This document shows positions 8,206-17,124 of a DNA stretch of 64,000 nucleotides, piece by piece. The stretch comes from Parasediminibacterium sp046546515 (GTDB taxonomy: Bacteria > Bacteroidota > Bacteroidia > Chitinophagales > Chitinophagaceae). The position numbers were made by a program, and so were the translations under genes. The stretch lies in NCBI RefSeq assembly GCF_046546515.1, contig NZ_JBKHKJ010000011.1:74461-138460 (forward strand). Reading direction: 5' to 3'. The notes beneath the pieces were generated by a model. It ran no database searches. It saw only the letters and a list, made by a program, of their open reading frames with translations, and had not been told where the DNA came from. Each line of letters opens with the position of its first letter. The stretch's first letter is position 1.

Positions 8206-9690
8206 TTATTTTCCACGCCAAGTATCCAACAATTGATGGGCATCGGGCGTCAACCTAAATGTAAACACGCCAGCTATCATTATGCTGGAAAAAAGAATGG
8301 CTTTGGCAATAATAGCTATCCAAAGATTATGGAACAAGCTACCTGCCCAATATGCAATGGCAAAGCCCCCTGCGGTGAGCAGTAGGGTAGCAACTGTTTT
8401 CATATCGAAAGGCTGCATGTTGAACTTGCGACGGATAAACTCGAAGCGGATATAATTATACACGCAAAATGAAATCAACTGAGCATAAGCCGAACCTATA
8501 ATACCAAAGCTTTTAATAAGGAAATAGTTGGTGGGGAGAATTAATAAAATCATTATTAGGCCACTATAAAAGTCGAACCGCCAGTGGGCAGAAGTTATTA
8601 TAACCATTCCATTCACGCCTGTGCCAGCGTCAATAATCCTTACAAGCCCTAGTATTATCATGGCATCAATGCCTGCTAGATAGCTTGTTTTCAGGTTGAA
8701 GGCAATAATGGCATCAGATGCATTTAACACTACATTGCCATAAATGAATAAACTTGCCAGCAACATATTAATGCAGCTACGGGTATAAATGCGGTTTACT
8801 TCTTTTACATTTTTATCTTTCCATGCCTGCGTAAGTGCGCCAATGCTGATGGCTTGAAGGCTGCGTTGCGGCACTTGCACCAGGTTTGCCAAGTATTGAG
8901 CAAGCGTAAATATGCCGGCAGCACTTAGGTTTACAAGGCCACCTATAAATATGCCGTCAACAGTTTGCCCCAGCACTGAAATAACTGCCCCGCTAAACAT
9001 AAGGGCTTGCATCCACACCATTTTTTTCCAGAACTTCTTGGTAACCCTGCTAATGCTAAAACAAGCAGAAAATTGTTTATTCCTCACTATATAAACCAAT
9101 AGCATGAGGAAAATGGCTAGGTACAAAAAAGAAAATAAATAAATAAACCAATGGAAATCGATTACTTTGAGATAATACAAAGCAATTAAAACACTTGTAA
9201 TTATCCTTAGTACAGTTTCCTTTAGGAAATTGGGTACTACTGTTTTTTGCAAAACCGTGGAAAACGCTTCTAATATGGAAAACATTAGCAAGCCAAATCC
9301 AAAAGGAAAAACCCAGAAATAATAGTCTAGGAAAAGTTGCCCACCTTTGCTAAATTTCCGTATCATGAAATTTTCAAACACAAAGCCTAAACCAAGGATA
9401 ATAAAAAAACCAACTAGGCATGCGCAAAAAACCCATGTGATTAGGTCTATTTCCTTAGCGGGCAGATTGTCTTTGTAATATGGGTAAAATTTATAAATAA
9501 CTGAGATAGAGCCTAGGCTGGCAAAGGCGCAAATATTTTGCCCAAAATCGAAGAAAAAGCGGGTAAGCCCAAATTGTGCCTCTGTAAAAGCACCATTCTT
9601 GGTATAAAAATAAATATTGATAGCTCCAATAAGAAAGCCAATGTATAAAAGGATGCCCGAAGTAATTGCCTGTTTCCTGATTGTTGCCAT
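8206..9690 (-). CDS. Polysaccharide/lipid-linked oligosaccharide flippase (MATE/Wzx-like)
   Basis: Protein of 494 residues made almost entirely of hydrophobic segments (about 12-14 predicted helices) separated by short basic loops. This is the architecture of Wzx/MurJ-type flippases in the MOP superfamily, and the length suits the family. The N-terminus (MATIRKQAITSGILLYIGFLIG) resembles oligosaccharide flippases of Bacteroidota. It would move undecaprenyl-linked sugars across the inner membrane. An FtsX-like permease gene lies 73 bp upstream on the same strand. Exopolysaccharide export genes follow further on, so a surface-glycan role is plausible but inferred. Confidence 0.82.
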   Translation of the reverse strand: MATIRKQAITSGILLYIGFLIGAINIYFYTKNGAFTEAQFGLTRFFFDFGQNICAFASLGSISVIYKFYPYYKDNLPAKEIDLITWVFCACLVGFFIILGLGFVFENFMIRKFSKGGQLFLDYYFWVFPFGFGLLMFSILEAFSTVLQKTVVPNFLKETVLRIITSVLIALYYLKVIDFHWFIYLFSFLYLAIFLMLLVYIVRNKQFSACFSISRVTKKFWKKMVWMQALMFSGAVISVLGQTVDGIFIGGLVNLSAAGIFTLAQYLANLVQVPQRSLQAISIGALTQAWKDKNVKEVNRIYTRSCINMLLASLFIYGNVVLNASDAIIAFNLKTSYLAGIDAMIILGLVRIIDAGTGVNGMVIITSAHWRFDFYSGLIMILLILPTNYFLIKSFGIIGSAYAQLISFCVYNYIRFEFIRRKFNMQPFDMKTVATLLLTAGGFAIAYWAGSLFHNLWIAIIAKAILFSSIMIAGVFTFRLTPDAHQLLDTWRGK

Positions 9691-9763
9691 GAAATAAGAA
9701 TTTAGAATTAGGAATTAGAAATTATTGGTTGCCACCGACGACTTATGACTGAACACTAGTCAC

Positions 9764-10999
9764 TTACCTAAACTGGATTGCTTTTACGGGCTGCATTTTT
9801 TTTACTACTAATGTTGGTACAATAAGCGAAAGGAAACAGACAAAAGCAGTTGCCACACACACAGCCGCTACCTGCCAGCCAATAACAAGCATGGGTGCAT
9901 AAGAAACATAATACGAAGTTTCGTCTAGGTGGATAAAATGGGTAGTTTCTTCTAGCCAGCAAATCCCAAGCCCTGTTACCAGCCCAACACATATACCAGA
10001 CATGGTGATAAGTGTGGCGTAGTACAAGAAAATTTGTTGTATATGCCAGTTTGGTGTGCCAATTGCTTTTAAGATGCCAACCATTCTTGTCCTTTCTAAA
10101 ACCAGCACCAGCAAGCAGGTGATTAAATTGATAATAGCCACGATGGCCATGATTACAAAAACCACGTTCCTGTTTACATCCTGTATATTTAACCAGTCAA
10201 ATATGTTGGGGTAAATTTCTTTTGTGCTCCTGCTTACCCATTCTGGAGGCAAGTTGTCAGACAAGCGGTTGCTGATTGTATCCATCATTTTATAATCGGT
10301 TAAAAAAATTTCATAGCCGCCAATTTGTGTGGGCAGCCAGTTATTTAACCGTTGCAGCAATTTTATATCAGCTATTACAAAAAGCTTGTCATATTCTTCA
10401 ATACCTGTTTTATAAATGCCAGCAACAACCAGTTTTCTGTAAGTGCTGCTTTCGCCTTGTTTTGAAGCAATAAAATGCATCCTTATGGTGTCGTTTACTG
10501 CTACATCCAATGAATTTGCAATAGGTTCTGATATTAAAATTTCTTTACTGTAGCTGGTGTCGTTAAAATGTATCCAATGTCCTTTTTTCATGAAGGGAGC
10601 CAAGCGGCTGCCTTGGTAGCTAGCCGCTACCCCTTTTACCAAAACGCCTTCAATTGATTTGTTTTTTTCAAGCACAGCGCTTTTCGTGGCATATTCATCT
10701 ACATGTGCTACCCCATTTTGTTGTTGGATAATGTGCAAAATAGAGTCGTTTTTAAGGATAGGGGTTTCTTCTGCAACCAGCGATTTGCTGCCTTCAAAAT
10801 GCTGTGCATGAATATGCCCCCAGAAACTAAACACTTTTCCACTTACAGTTTGTTGAAAACCATTTACAAAAGCCAATGTAACAATCATGGCCATCACGCT
10901 TAGGCCAGTAGCAGCTATAGACAAGTGGATAATGAACTTGGAGAAAGACTGCTGCCTGTTGAAAGCGATTTTTTTGGCAACTATAAAGCTGATGTTCAA
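9764..10999 (-). CDS. FtsX/LolE-type ABC transporter permease
   Basis: Protein of 411 residues with the FtsX/LolC-E layout: one N-terminal transmembrane helix (about 25-48), a large periplasmic domain of about 220 residues, then three C-terminal helices (about 275-300, 325-350, 370-400). The cytoplasmic loop LERTRMVGILKAIG is the classic coupling motif of the family. LolE-type permeases release lipoproteins from the inner membrane, while other members act in macrolide or lipid export. No cognate ATPase gene is adjacent. The C-terminal end VKKMQPVKAIQFR is family-like, so the protein seems full length. Confidence 0.9.
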   Translation of the reverse strand: MNISFIVAKKIAFNRQQSFSKFIIHLSIAATGLSVMAMIVTLAFVNGFQQTVSGKVFSFWGHIHAQHFEGSKSLVAEETPILKNDSILHIIQQQNGVAHVDEYATKSAVLEKNKSIEGVLVKGVAASYQGSRLAPFMKKGHWIHFNDTSYSKEILISEPIANSLDVAVNDTIRMHFIASKQGESSTYRKLVVAGIYKTGIEEYDKLFVIADIKLLQRLNNWLPTQIGGYEIFLTDYKMMDTISNRLSDNLPPEWVSRSTKEIYPNIFDWLNIQDVNRNVVFVIMAIVAIINLITCLLVLVLERTRMVGILKAIGTPNWHIQQIFLYYATLITMSGICVGLVTGLGICWLEETTHFIHLDETSYYVSYAPMLVIGWQVAAVCVATAFVCFLSLIVPTLVVKKMQPVKAIQFR

Positions 11000-11514
11000 A
11001 AGAAGGTTTATTTTTTGAATCGTAAAAATAGAGTTGTTTCTTTAATAGTTTGCATTAGCTTTTGAATAGGCGTAAAATTACTTCCCTTTCTGCCACCACA
11101 ATTTTGAATAAGATAGTTAAACCTATGTAATGGTTGAAGTTTAGGTAAATGACATAGCCAGGTTTTGCATAAGGCAAGGAATCGATTAGGAAGGGAATTC
11201 CCTTTTTTATAAAAATAAAATTAATTAAAATTGAAAATTTTTCATGTAACGAGGATGGATAAATATACTAAACATGTATAAAAAAAGATAGTGATAATGA
11301 GTATTTTGGGTTGGTATTTGCTGCATAAATTGGCGAAACCTTAAAAAAAAATTTACTGAAAGGGTAAAACAATTATATTTGCTTCAAGCTCTTAGGAAAT
11401 CAAACTGAATCCGATTTAAACACCAATTGGAAATTTTATGTACTGTTTTTTAAATAAAAATCATTTTAAAAAATTTTGTGCTAACATTAAAATTGCATTT
11501 TTTAACACCATTTC
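11000..11514. other. Divergent regulatory region ahead of exopolysaccharide genes
   Basis: A 515-bp AT-rich gap between the divergent permease and the Wza-like gene, with no convincing coding sequence. It should hold promoters for both sides. A TATATTTG box at 11374-11381 fits the Bacteroidetes -7 consensus and would give a leader of about 130 nt for the export operon. Confidence 0.5.
11374..11381 (+). promoter_or_regulatory. Candidate -7 box for the exopolysaccharide export operon
   Basis: TATATTTG matches the Bacteroidetes TAnnTTTG promoter element exactly. The -33 region is not clear, so the call rests on one box and on position upstream of the 11515 gene. Confidence 0.4.
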
Positions 11515-12354
11515 ATGAAGCATTTTATTAGTGTTCGAGGTTTTGACTTTTTACTTATTCTTCTAGTCATTGTTTTCTTTCCTTCTTGTAGAACGTATAA
11601 AAATATCCCTTATTTCAAGGATGTGCCTGATTCTACTAGTATTAATGTAAAAACAGCTGAGTTTTACGAACCTTTAATACAATATGACGATATTATTTTA
11701 ATATCTATAAACACCCTTGATGCCGCAAGTGCTTCTGGGCTTGGTTTAGGAGGTGGTGTTTCTGGAAGTGGCAATAGCGGTGCAGGTGCGGCTTCAATGA
11801 TGTCGAGTGGAAGTACAACTGCGATTACTTTACCCGGGTCATCATCTTACAGGGTAGACAAAACTGGAACGATAGATATGCCGCTTATTGGAAAACTAAC
11901 AGTATCTGGTTTAACAACTAGTAAGGTAAAAGATTTAGTTCAGGCTAAGGTTTCTGAATATTACAAGTCTCCTGCTGTTGATGTAAGGTTTGCTAATTTT
12001 CATGTTACAGTATTAGGGGAGGTAGCAAAGCCCTCAACTTATGTATTTGCTAATGAAAAAGTATCTGTGTTGGATGCCTTAGGGCAAGCAGGTGATTTGA
12101 CTATTTTTGGTAAAAGAGAAAATGTATTATTGATAAGGGATTCTGCTGGAGTAAAACAATTGACAAGGATTAACCTGAATTCTAAATTCTTTTTATCATC
12201 ATCTTCATCCTTTTTCTTAAAACAAAACGATGTTATTTATGTTGAACCTGTAACTGCTAAAATTGCGAACCTAGACGCAGCCCAAACAAAAAATTATACA
12301 ATTCTTACTGCAATAATATCCCTGCTTATTGTTATTTCAACTAGGATAAGATAA
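11515..12354 (+). CDS. Wza-like polysaccharide export lipoprotein
   Basis: Protein of 279 residues with a lipoprotein signal peptide ending FFPSC (lipidated Cys25). It contains a polysaccharide export (Poly_export) domain from about 50-160 (YRVDKTGTIDMPLIGKLTVSG), a SLBB-like segment (VTVLGEVAKPSTY, VSVLDALGQAGDL), and a C-terminal hydrophobic helix (YTILTAIISLLIVIST). The domain set forms the outer-membrane export channel for capsule or exopolysaccharide. A Gly/Ser-rich loop sits near residues 80-105. The Wzc-like kinase follows after 59 bp, the usual operon order. Confidence 0.93.
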   Translation: MKHFISVRGFDFLLILLVIVFFPSCRTYKNIPYFKDVPDSTSINVKTAEFYEPLIQYDDIILISINTLDAASASGLGLGGGVSGSGNSGAGAASMMSSGSTTAITLPGSSSYRVDKTGTIDMPLIGKLTVSGLTTSKVKDLVQAKVSEYYKSPAVDVRFANFHVTVLGEVAKPSTYVFANEKVSVLDALGQAGDLTIFGKRENVLLIRDSAGVKQLTRINLNSKFFLSSSSSFFLKQNDVIYVEPVTAKIANLDAAQTKNYTILTAIISLLIVISTRIR

Positions 12355-12413
12355 CTTAATAAGAAATTATTAGTTTCTTTTAACACAAATTAATTTTTTT
12401 AAAGAATAAATTC

Positions 12414-14837
12414 ATGACAAAAAATAATTTAACTTTAAATCAGGAAGATAGTATAGATTTTAAAAAAATACTTTCTACTTTTTTATACAACTGGCCTTTA
12501 TTCCTACTAAGCACAGTATTAGGATTACTTTTAGCTTTAATAGTGTTAAGGTATTCAACTCCAATGTATAGCATACATGCAAAATTGCTAGTAGCGGACG
12601 ATGACAAACAAAGTTCTCTTTTTGGAGGGAATGACGTGGCAAAAGACTTTTCTTCTTTGCTTGGTACCAAAAGTAGTGTTGATAATGAAGCTGAGGTGTT
12701 AAAGACAAGGGATCTTACCGAATTAGTGGTAAGAAAAATGAACTTATATATAAAATATGGGCATCAGGGAAGGGTTTTAGATGCAGAAATGTATAAAACT
12801 TTGCCTTTTTTCGTAGATGTTATAAATATACCTGACACCATTGGGAATGGAGGAATGGTTTCCTTGAATATAGTGTTTGGAAGCGCAGATAAAATAACAT
12901 TAATAGACAAAAAATCAAATTTCTTACTTCAATCTAAATTCGGTGATACTATTTCTTACAAAAAGATTAAATTTATTGTATTAAAATCTGGGCTTGCTTT
13001 TGAGCCACTAGATTATCAATTTTATATATCAACAATAGATAAATCTGTTGCAGAGCTAAATGATAAGCTTGAAGTAACTGTAACTAACAAGCAAGTAACA
13101 ACCATAGACTTAGGATTGAGATGCAACATCCCCCAAAAAGGGGAAGACATACTTGCAACCCTGATAAATGAATATGTACAATTGAACCTAAATGAAAAAA
13201 ACAGGATTGCTGATAGCACTATAGAATTTATTAACGATAGGATTATTGTTGTGAGCAAGGAACTTGAAAGTATTGAAAAAGATATAGAAGGGTTTAAACA
13301 AAATAACAAACTTGCGGACATCTCTTTACAATCAAAGGTAATTATAGATAATGCTGGTGATTTAAACAAAGACAAAAATTTAGCTGAGGTAAAAGTAAAT
13401 GTAGTACAAAACATGATTGAGTATTTGCAAGATCCTAAAAATGCAAATAGGCCAGTGCCGTCTATGGTATCGGATGACCCTAGCTTCTTAGCTTTAGCTG
13501 AAGGATATAATCAGTTGCAGATGCAAAAAGATAAGTTACAGCTTACAAATACCGAAAAAAACCCAGCCTATATTAATCTTCTCGGCCTTATAGCAAATAG
13601 TAGGCTAGACATGTTAAAAAATCTTTATAATCAAAAGAAAACTTTTACAACTGCCCTTGATAAAATTAAAACACAGGATAAGTATTTTAGTAGTCTAATT
13701 AATAAAGTGCCTTCAATAGAAAGAACTTTTCTTGGGTTGTCTAGAACTCAATCTTTGAAACAAGAACTATATCTTTTTCTCTTGAAAAAGAAGGAAGAGA
13801 TGGCGGTAACAAAAGCCTCTAATATTGCTAGTGCAAGGATGATTGATAGGCCAAAATCAGAAATTGCCCCATACAGCCCAAAGAAATCGATTATAGTTGT
13901 AATCGGATTATTTTTTGGGTTCTTTTTCCCTGTTGCATTCTTTTCCTTGAAAAACTTATTGAACAATAAAATATTAACCAGGGATGATATTACAACCAAT
14001 ACAAGTGCTTCTATCATATCCGAAATACCGCATAGCAAAAGCAATAAAAGCATAGTTATTGACGATAAGTCAAGGACAATCATATCAGAGCAATTCAGGT
14101 CGTTCCGTACAAACTTGCAGTTTATTTTAAGAGAAGATAAAACGCCTGTTATATTGTTCACTTCTTGTATCAGTGGGGAAGGCAAGTCGTTTATTGCATT
14201 GAACTTAGCAAACTCTTATGCCATAACAGGTAAGAAAGTTTTATTGATGGAATTGGATTTAAGAAAACCAAAACTGTCTAAGAACCTTGGCCTTGAAAAC
14301 GTAATAGGGTTTTCTAATTATATAGCTTCTGCTGATATAAAAATGGAAGATATTATCATACCTACTGAAATAAATAAGAACTTGTTTCTAATCCAGTCTG
14401 GTATTATACCTCCAAACCCTTCAGAACTATTGATTAGTGAAAAGGCCAATAACCTGTTCAACACATTAAAAACGATGTTTGACATCATTATCTTTGATAC
14501 CCCACCTATTGGATTGGTTACGGATGCCCAAATTTTATCAGCCCATGCCGATATAAGTTTATATGTAGTAAGGCAAGGATATACATTTAAAAATCAACTA
14601 GAAGTAGTAAACGATATTGTTGACAACAAGAAGTTCAATAATTTTTACTTGGTAGTAAACGATGTTAAAAATGGTGCTTCTTACAAGTATGGCTATGGTT
14701 ATGGATACGGCTATGGTGGTAGTTATGGCTATGGTTATGGCGGCACATATGGTGGTGGCAAAGGCTATGGATATACAGAAGAGGAAGCTTCGTCTAAGAA
14801 GTCAGGGTGGTTATCAAAACTATTTGGTAGCAAATAA
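12414..14837 (+). CDS. Wzc-like chain-length regulator and tyrosine autokinase
   Basis: Protein of 807 residues. An N-terminal Wzz domain has a transmembrane helix near residues 27-48 (FLLSTVLGLLLALIVL). A long periplasmic coiled-coil region follows, then a second helix near 500-520, and a cytoplasmic BY-kinase domain with Walker A SGEGKSF (about 587-593) and Walker A-prime LLMELDLRKP. The C-terminus has a tyrosine/glycine cluster (about 755-790) with alternating YGYGYG. BY-kinases autophosphorylate such a cluster to control polymer length and export. It forms an operon with the preceding Wza-like gene and ends before a strong hairpin terminator. Confidence 0.94.
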   Translation: MTKNNLTLNQEDSIDFKKILSTFLYNWPLFLLSTVLGLLLALIVLRYSTPMYSIHAKLLVADDDKQSSLFGGNDVAKDFSSLLGTKSSVDNEAEVLKTRDLTELVVRKMNLYIKYGHQGRVLDAEMYKTLPFFVDVINIPDTIGNGGMVSLNIVFGSADKITLIDKKSNFLLQSKFGDTISYKKIKFIVLKSGLAFEPLDYQFYISTIDKSVAELNDKLEVTVTNKQVTTIDLGLRCNIPQKGEDILATLINEYVQLNLNEKNRIADSTIEFINDRIIVVSKELESIEKDIEGFKQNNKLADISLQSKVIIDNAGDLNKDKNLAEVKVNVVQNMIEYLQDPKNANRPVPSMVSDDPSFLALAEGYNQLQMQKDKLQLTNTEKNPAYINLLGLIANSRLDMLKNLYNQKKTFTTALDKIKTQDKYFSSLINKVPSIERTFLGLSRTQSLKQELYLFLLKKKEEMAVTKASNIASARMIDRPKSEIAPYSPKKSIIVVIGLFFGFFFPVAFFSLKNLLNNKILTRDDITTNTSASIISEIPHSKSNKSIVIDDKSRTIISEQFRSFRTNLQFILREDKTPVILFTSCISGEGKSFIALNLANSYAITGKKVLLMELDLRKPKLSKNLGLENVIGFSNYIASADIKMEDIIIPTEINKNLFLIQSGIIPPNPSELLISEKANNLFNTLKTMFDIIIFDTPPIGLVTDAQILSAHADISLYVVRQGYTFKNQLEVVNDIVDNKKFNNFYLVVNDVKNGASYKYGYGYGYGYGGSYGYGYGGTYGGGKGYGYTEEEASSKKSGWLSKLFGSK

Positions 14838-14935
14838 GGATAAAAATAGCTGATATTTTCGGTTAATATATCATACCTTAATGTAAGCATAAATATAAAA
14901 CCTATTTTAATTTTTAATTAAAATAGGCAATTTGA

Positions 14936-14996
14936 AAAAGAGTAAAAAACAGTTGATATAATTTATATCAACTGTTTTTTACTCTTTTAGTTTTGT
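14936..14996 (+). terminator. Strong intrinsic terminator after the export operon
   Basis: Perfect 25-bp stem (left arm 14936-14960, right arm 14964-14988) with an ATT loop, followed by AGTTTTGTTTT. A smaller AT hairpin (14901-14927) precedes it. Together they isolate the export operon from the cytidylyltransferase gene. Confidence 0.8.
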
Positions 14997-15049
14997 TTTA
15001 CGGGACTTTTGCTTTTGCAAAGGGATAAACCAAAGAAAAATCGAGTGAA

Positions 15050-16219
15050 ATGGTACAAGTTATTGCTTTTATGCCTGTTTGGGTTGGTAGCAAGTTAATT
15101 CCTTTTAAAAATATAAAACTTTTTTGTGGCAAACCACTTGTTTATTGGAACCTGGTTGCATTGCAAAACTGTAATTTAGTTGATAAAGTAATTGTGGCTA
15201 CCGATGCTGATATTATTGAAGAAACGGTTTTGAAATTTGGCTTAAACAAAGTATCTGTGTACAGGCTTAGTGCTGAAAAAGCAAGAAGCACGGATAGTGC
15301 CGAGAGCATAATGCTTGAATATTTGGATACAAGCCAATCAACAGCAGCACCTATGGATTTGTTTATGTTGGTAGAAGCTGCGGCACCCTTAACGGAAACA
15401 ACACACTACACCGAAGCTATACGGCTAATGAAATACCAGAATTATGAGTCTTTACTTTCATGTGTTGCAATCAAGCGTTTCTTTTGGACAAAGGATGGGA
15501 AGCCTAAAAATTATGACCACAATGCAAGACCTAAACGGCATGACTTAGATGGCGAATTGATGGAAAATGGGGCGTTTTATATTAATTCAGTAGAAAATAT
15601 ACGCAAATACCAAAACAGGATTTCAGGCAACATTGGTATTTACTGCATGCCCGAACACAGTTTTGTTGAGCTAGAGGAAGAAGATGATTGGCCGCAAGCA
15701 GAACGGATGATGAAAAAATATGTTTTGCCTAAATTGAAAAACAAGGTGAAATTATTTTTGACTGACGTTGATGGGGTATTAACAGATGCAGGGATGTATT
15801 ATTCGGAAAATGGGGTGGAATTGAAGAAATTTAATACACACGATGGGATGGCGTTTGATTTGCTGAGAAAAGCAGGTATTAAAACGGGCTTTGTTACTTC
15901 TGAAGATACACATATTGTGGCATGGCGGGCTAAAAAGCTAAAAGTTGACTACCTCTACCAAGGTGCAAAGTATGGAGGCAAGCTTGAAGCAGCACTAGCT
16001 ATATGTGCGGAAGAGAAAATTGATATTACAGAAGTAGCATACATAGGCGATGATATAAACTGTATCCAATTGCTTAGTTCAGCAGGGCTAGCGGCTTGCC
16101 CCTCGGATGCAGTTGCCGAGGTGAAATCAATTAGCGGTATCCATATCCTTAATACGAAGGGTGGCGATGGGGTAGTTAGGGAATTTGTAAATAAGATTTT
16201 AGCTAATGAATTGCCTTGA
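15050..16219 (+). CDS. Acylneuraminate-type cytidylyltransferase fused to KdsC-like phosphatase
   Basis: Protein of 389 residues. The N-terminal half (about 1-225) is a CMP-sugar synthetase-like domain with GSKLIPFKNIK, CGKPLVYW, VIVATDAD and MENGAFYI motifs. The C-terminal half (from about residue 233) is a HAD phosphatase of the KdsC type, with LFLTDVDGVLTD, TSED and YIGDDINC. Together they would dephosphorylate and CMP-activate a nonulosonic acid for surface glycans. The arginine usually found in the PARxGSK motif is replaced here: the sequence reads PVWVGSK, so substrate handling may differ. It follows the export operon terminator and has its own transcript. The fusion order is known from other bacteria. 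Confidence 0.85.
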   Translation: MVQVIAFMPVWVGSKLIPFKNIKLFCGKPLVYWNLVALQNCNLVDKVIVATDADIIEETVLKFGLNKVSVYRLSAEKARSTDSAESIMLEYLDTSQSTAAPMDLFMLVEAAAPLTETTHYTEAIRLMKYQNYESLLSCVAIKRFFWTKDGKPKNYDHNARPKRHDLDGELMENGAFYINSVENIRKYQNRISGNIGIYCMPEHSFVELEEEDDWPQAERMMKKYVLPKLKNKVKLFLTDVDGVLTDAGMYYSENGVELKKFNTHDGMAFDLLRKAGIKTGFVTSEDTHIVAWRAKKLKVDYLYQGAKYGGKLEAALAICAEEKIDITEVAYIGDDINCIQLLSSAGLAACPSDAVAEVKSISGIHILNTKGGDGVVREFVNKILANELP

Positions 16220-16302
16220 TAATTTTATACTTTTTTGGCTTGCGCATTATAAGAAGAATAATACAATGGCGAATATGATTTTACCCTTAATTTTACATCC
16301 CT

Positions 16303-16386
16303 GCCCGGATGGCGAAATTGGTAGACGCACTGTGTTCAGGTCGCAGCGTTCGCAAGGATGTGTCGGTTCGAATCCGACTTCGGGCA
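16303..16386 (+). tRNA. tRNA-Leu (anticodon CAG)
   Basis: An 84-nt cloverleaf with acceptor stem GCCCGGA/TTCGGGC and D-loop TTGGTAGACGC. The anticodon loop TTCAGGT gives CAG. A class-II variable arm and a T-loop GGTTCGAATCC are present, with discriminator A. The CCA end is not encoded. Confidence 0.95.
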
Positions 16387-16390
16387 CTTT

Positions 16391-16420
16391 AAAAAACACG
16401 GAAAATATCCGTGTTTTTTT
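16391..16420 (+). terminator. Intrinsic terminator after tRNA-Leu
   Basis: AAAAAACACGGA pairs with TCCGTGTTTTTTT across a four-base loop, 4 bp after the tRNA. Confidence 0.85.
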
Positions 16421-16572
16421 ATGCCATTCGTAGTAAGATGAAATTCGGCAACATTGCCGAAATCAGAAACTTTAAAAACCCTTAAATTTTTACCCTATTT
16501 TTTGTTAAAGCCCTTGTTTGCTATTTAAACCTTCGCTTACTTTATTGCTCTTTTTAGAAACAATTAAATAAA

Positions 16573-17004
16573 ATGATTATGAAAAGAATGCTTGCCCTGC
16601 TTTTGGCAACCGGGATGTTTGCCTTAGCTTCAAATGCACAAGATGCCCCGCCACCGCCACCAACAGGAAAACCACCGATGATGATGACCAAGGAGGAGAA
16701 GGCTAAAATGAAACAAAGAAGGGATGAAGAATTGGCTACAACTTTTAAAGAAGCAGGTTTAACAGATGATCAAAGTAAACAAGCAAAAGATGCCCAAGAC
16801 GATTACAACACAAAAATGCATGACCTAAAAAAAGATGCTACAATGTCTGACGATGACAAGAAAACGAAGATGAAAGACCTAAAAGATGCACAGGTCGCAA
16901 AGCTGAAAGAAATAATGGGCGACAAGTACAAAGCATGGGTTGAAAGTAGGAAGAAAATGATGCAAAGCCACATGCCACCACCACCACCGGCTCCAGCACC
17001 ATAA
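16573..17004 (+). CDS. Secreted helical protein with proline-rich ends (Spy/CpxP-like layout)
   Basis: Protein of 143 residues with a signal peptide (LALLLATGMFALASNAQ). A proline stretch (APPPPPTGKPP) follows, then a highly charged helical region rich in Lys/Asp/Met and a proline-rich tail. The charged helical core with periodic EEKAKMKQRRDEEL resembles small periplasmic Spy/CpxP-type or LTxxQ proteins, but no diagnostic motif is clear. It is monocistronic, ending in its own terminator. The start could be this ATG or the one six bases downstream (MKRMLALL). Function unknown. Confidence 0.75.
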   Translation: MIMKRMLALLLATGMFALASNAQDAPPPPPTGKPPMMMTKEEKAKMKQRRDEELATTFKEAGLTDDQSKQAKDAQDDYNTKMHDLKKDATMSDDDKKTKMKDLKDAQVAKLKEIMGDKYKAWVESRKKMMQSHMPPPPPAPAP

Positions 17005-17028
17005 AATCTATTGAATTAAATAAATAAT

Positions 17029-17074
17029 AAAAGCGGATGCACGAAATTTAAAACTTTTGTGCAGCCGCTTTTTT
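17029..17074 (+). terminator. Intrinsic terminator
   Basis: AAAAGCGGATGCAC pairs with GTGCAGCCGCTTTT (one bulge), with a T run inside and after the right arm. It lies 25 bp behind the secreted helical protein gene. Confidence 0.8.
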
Positions 17075-17124
17075 ATTGCTATTTGTCGGCACAATAATTG
17101 AACTATTGCCTATTTTGCACACTT

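Noticed and set aside
16206..16433. Open frame across tRNA-Leu
   Set aside because: It reads through the tRNA and its terminator and has no protein features.
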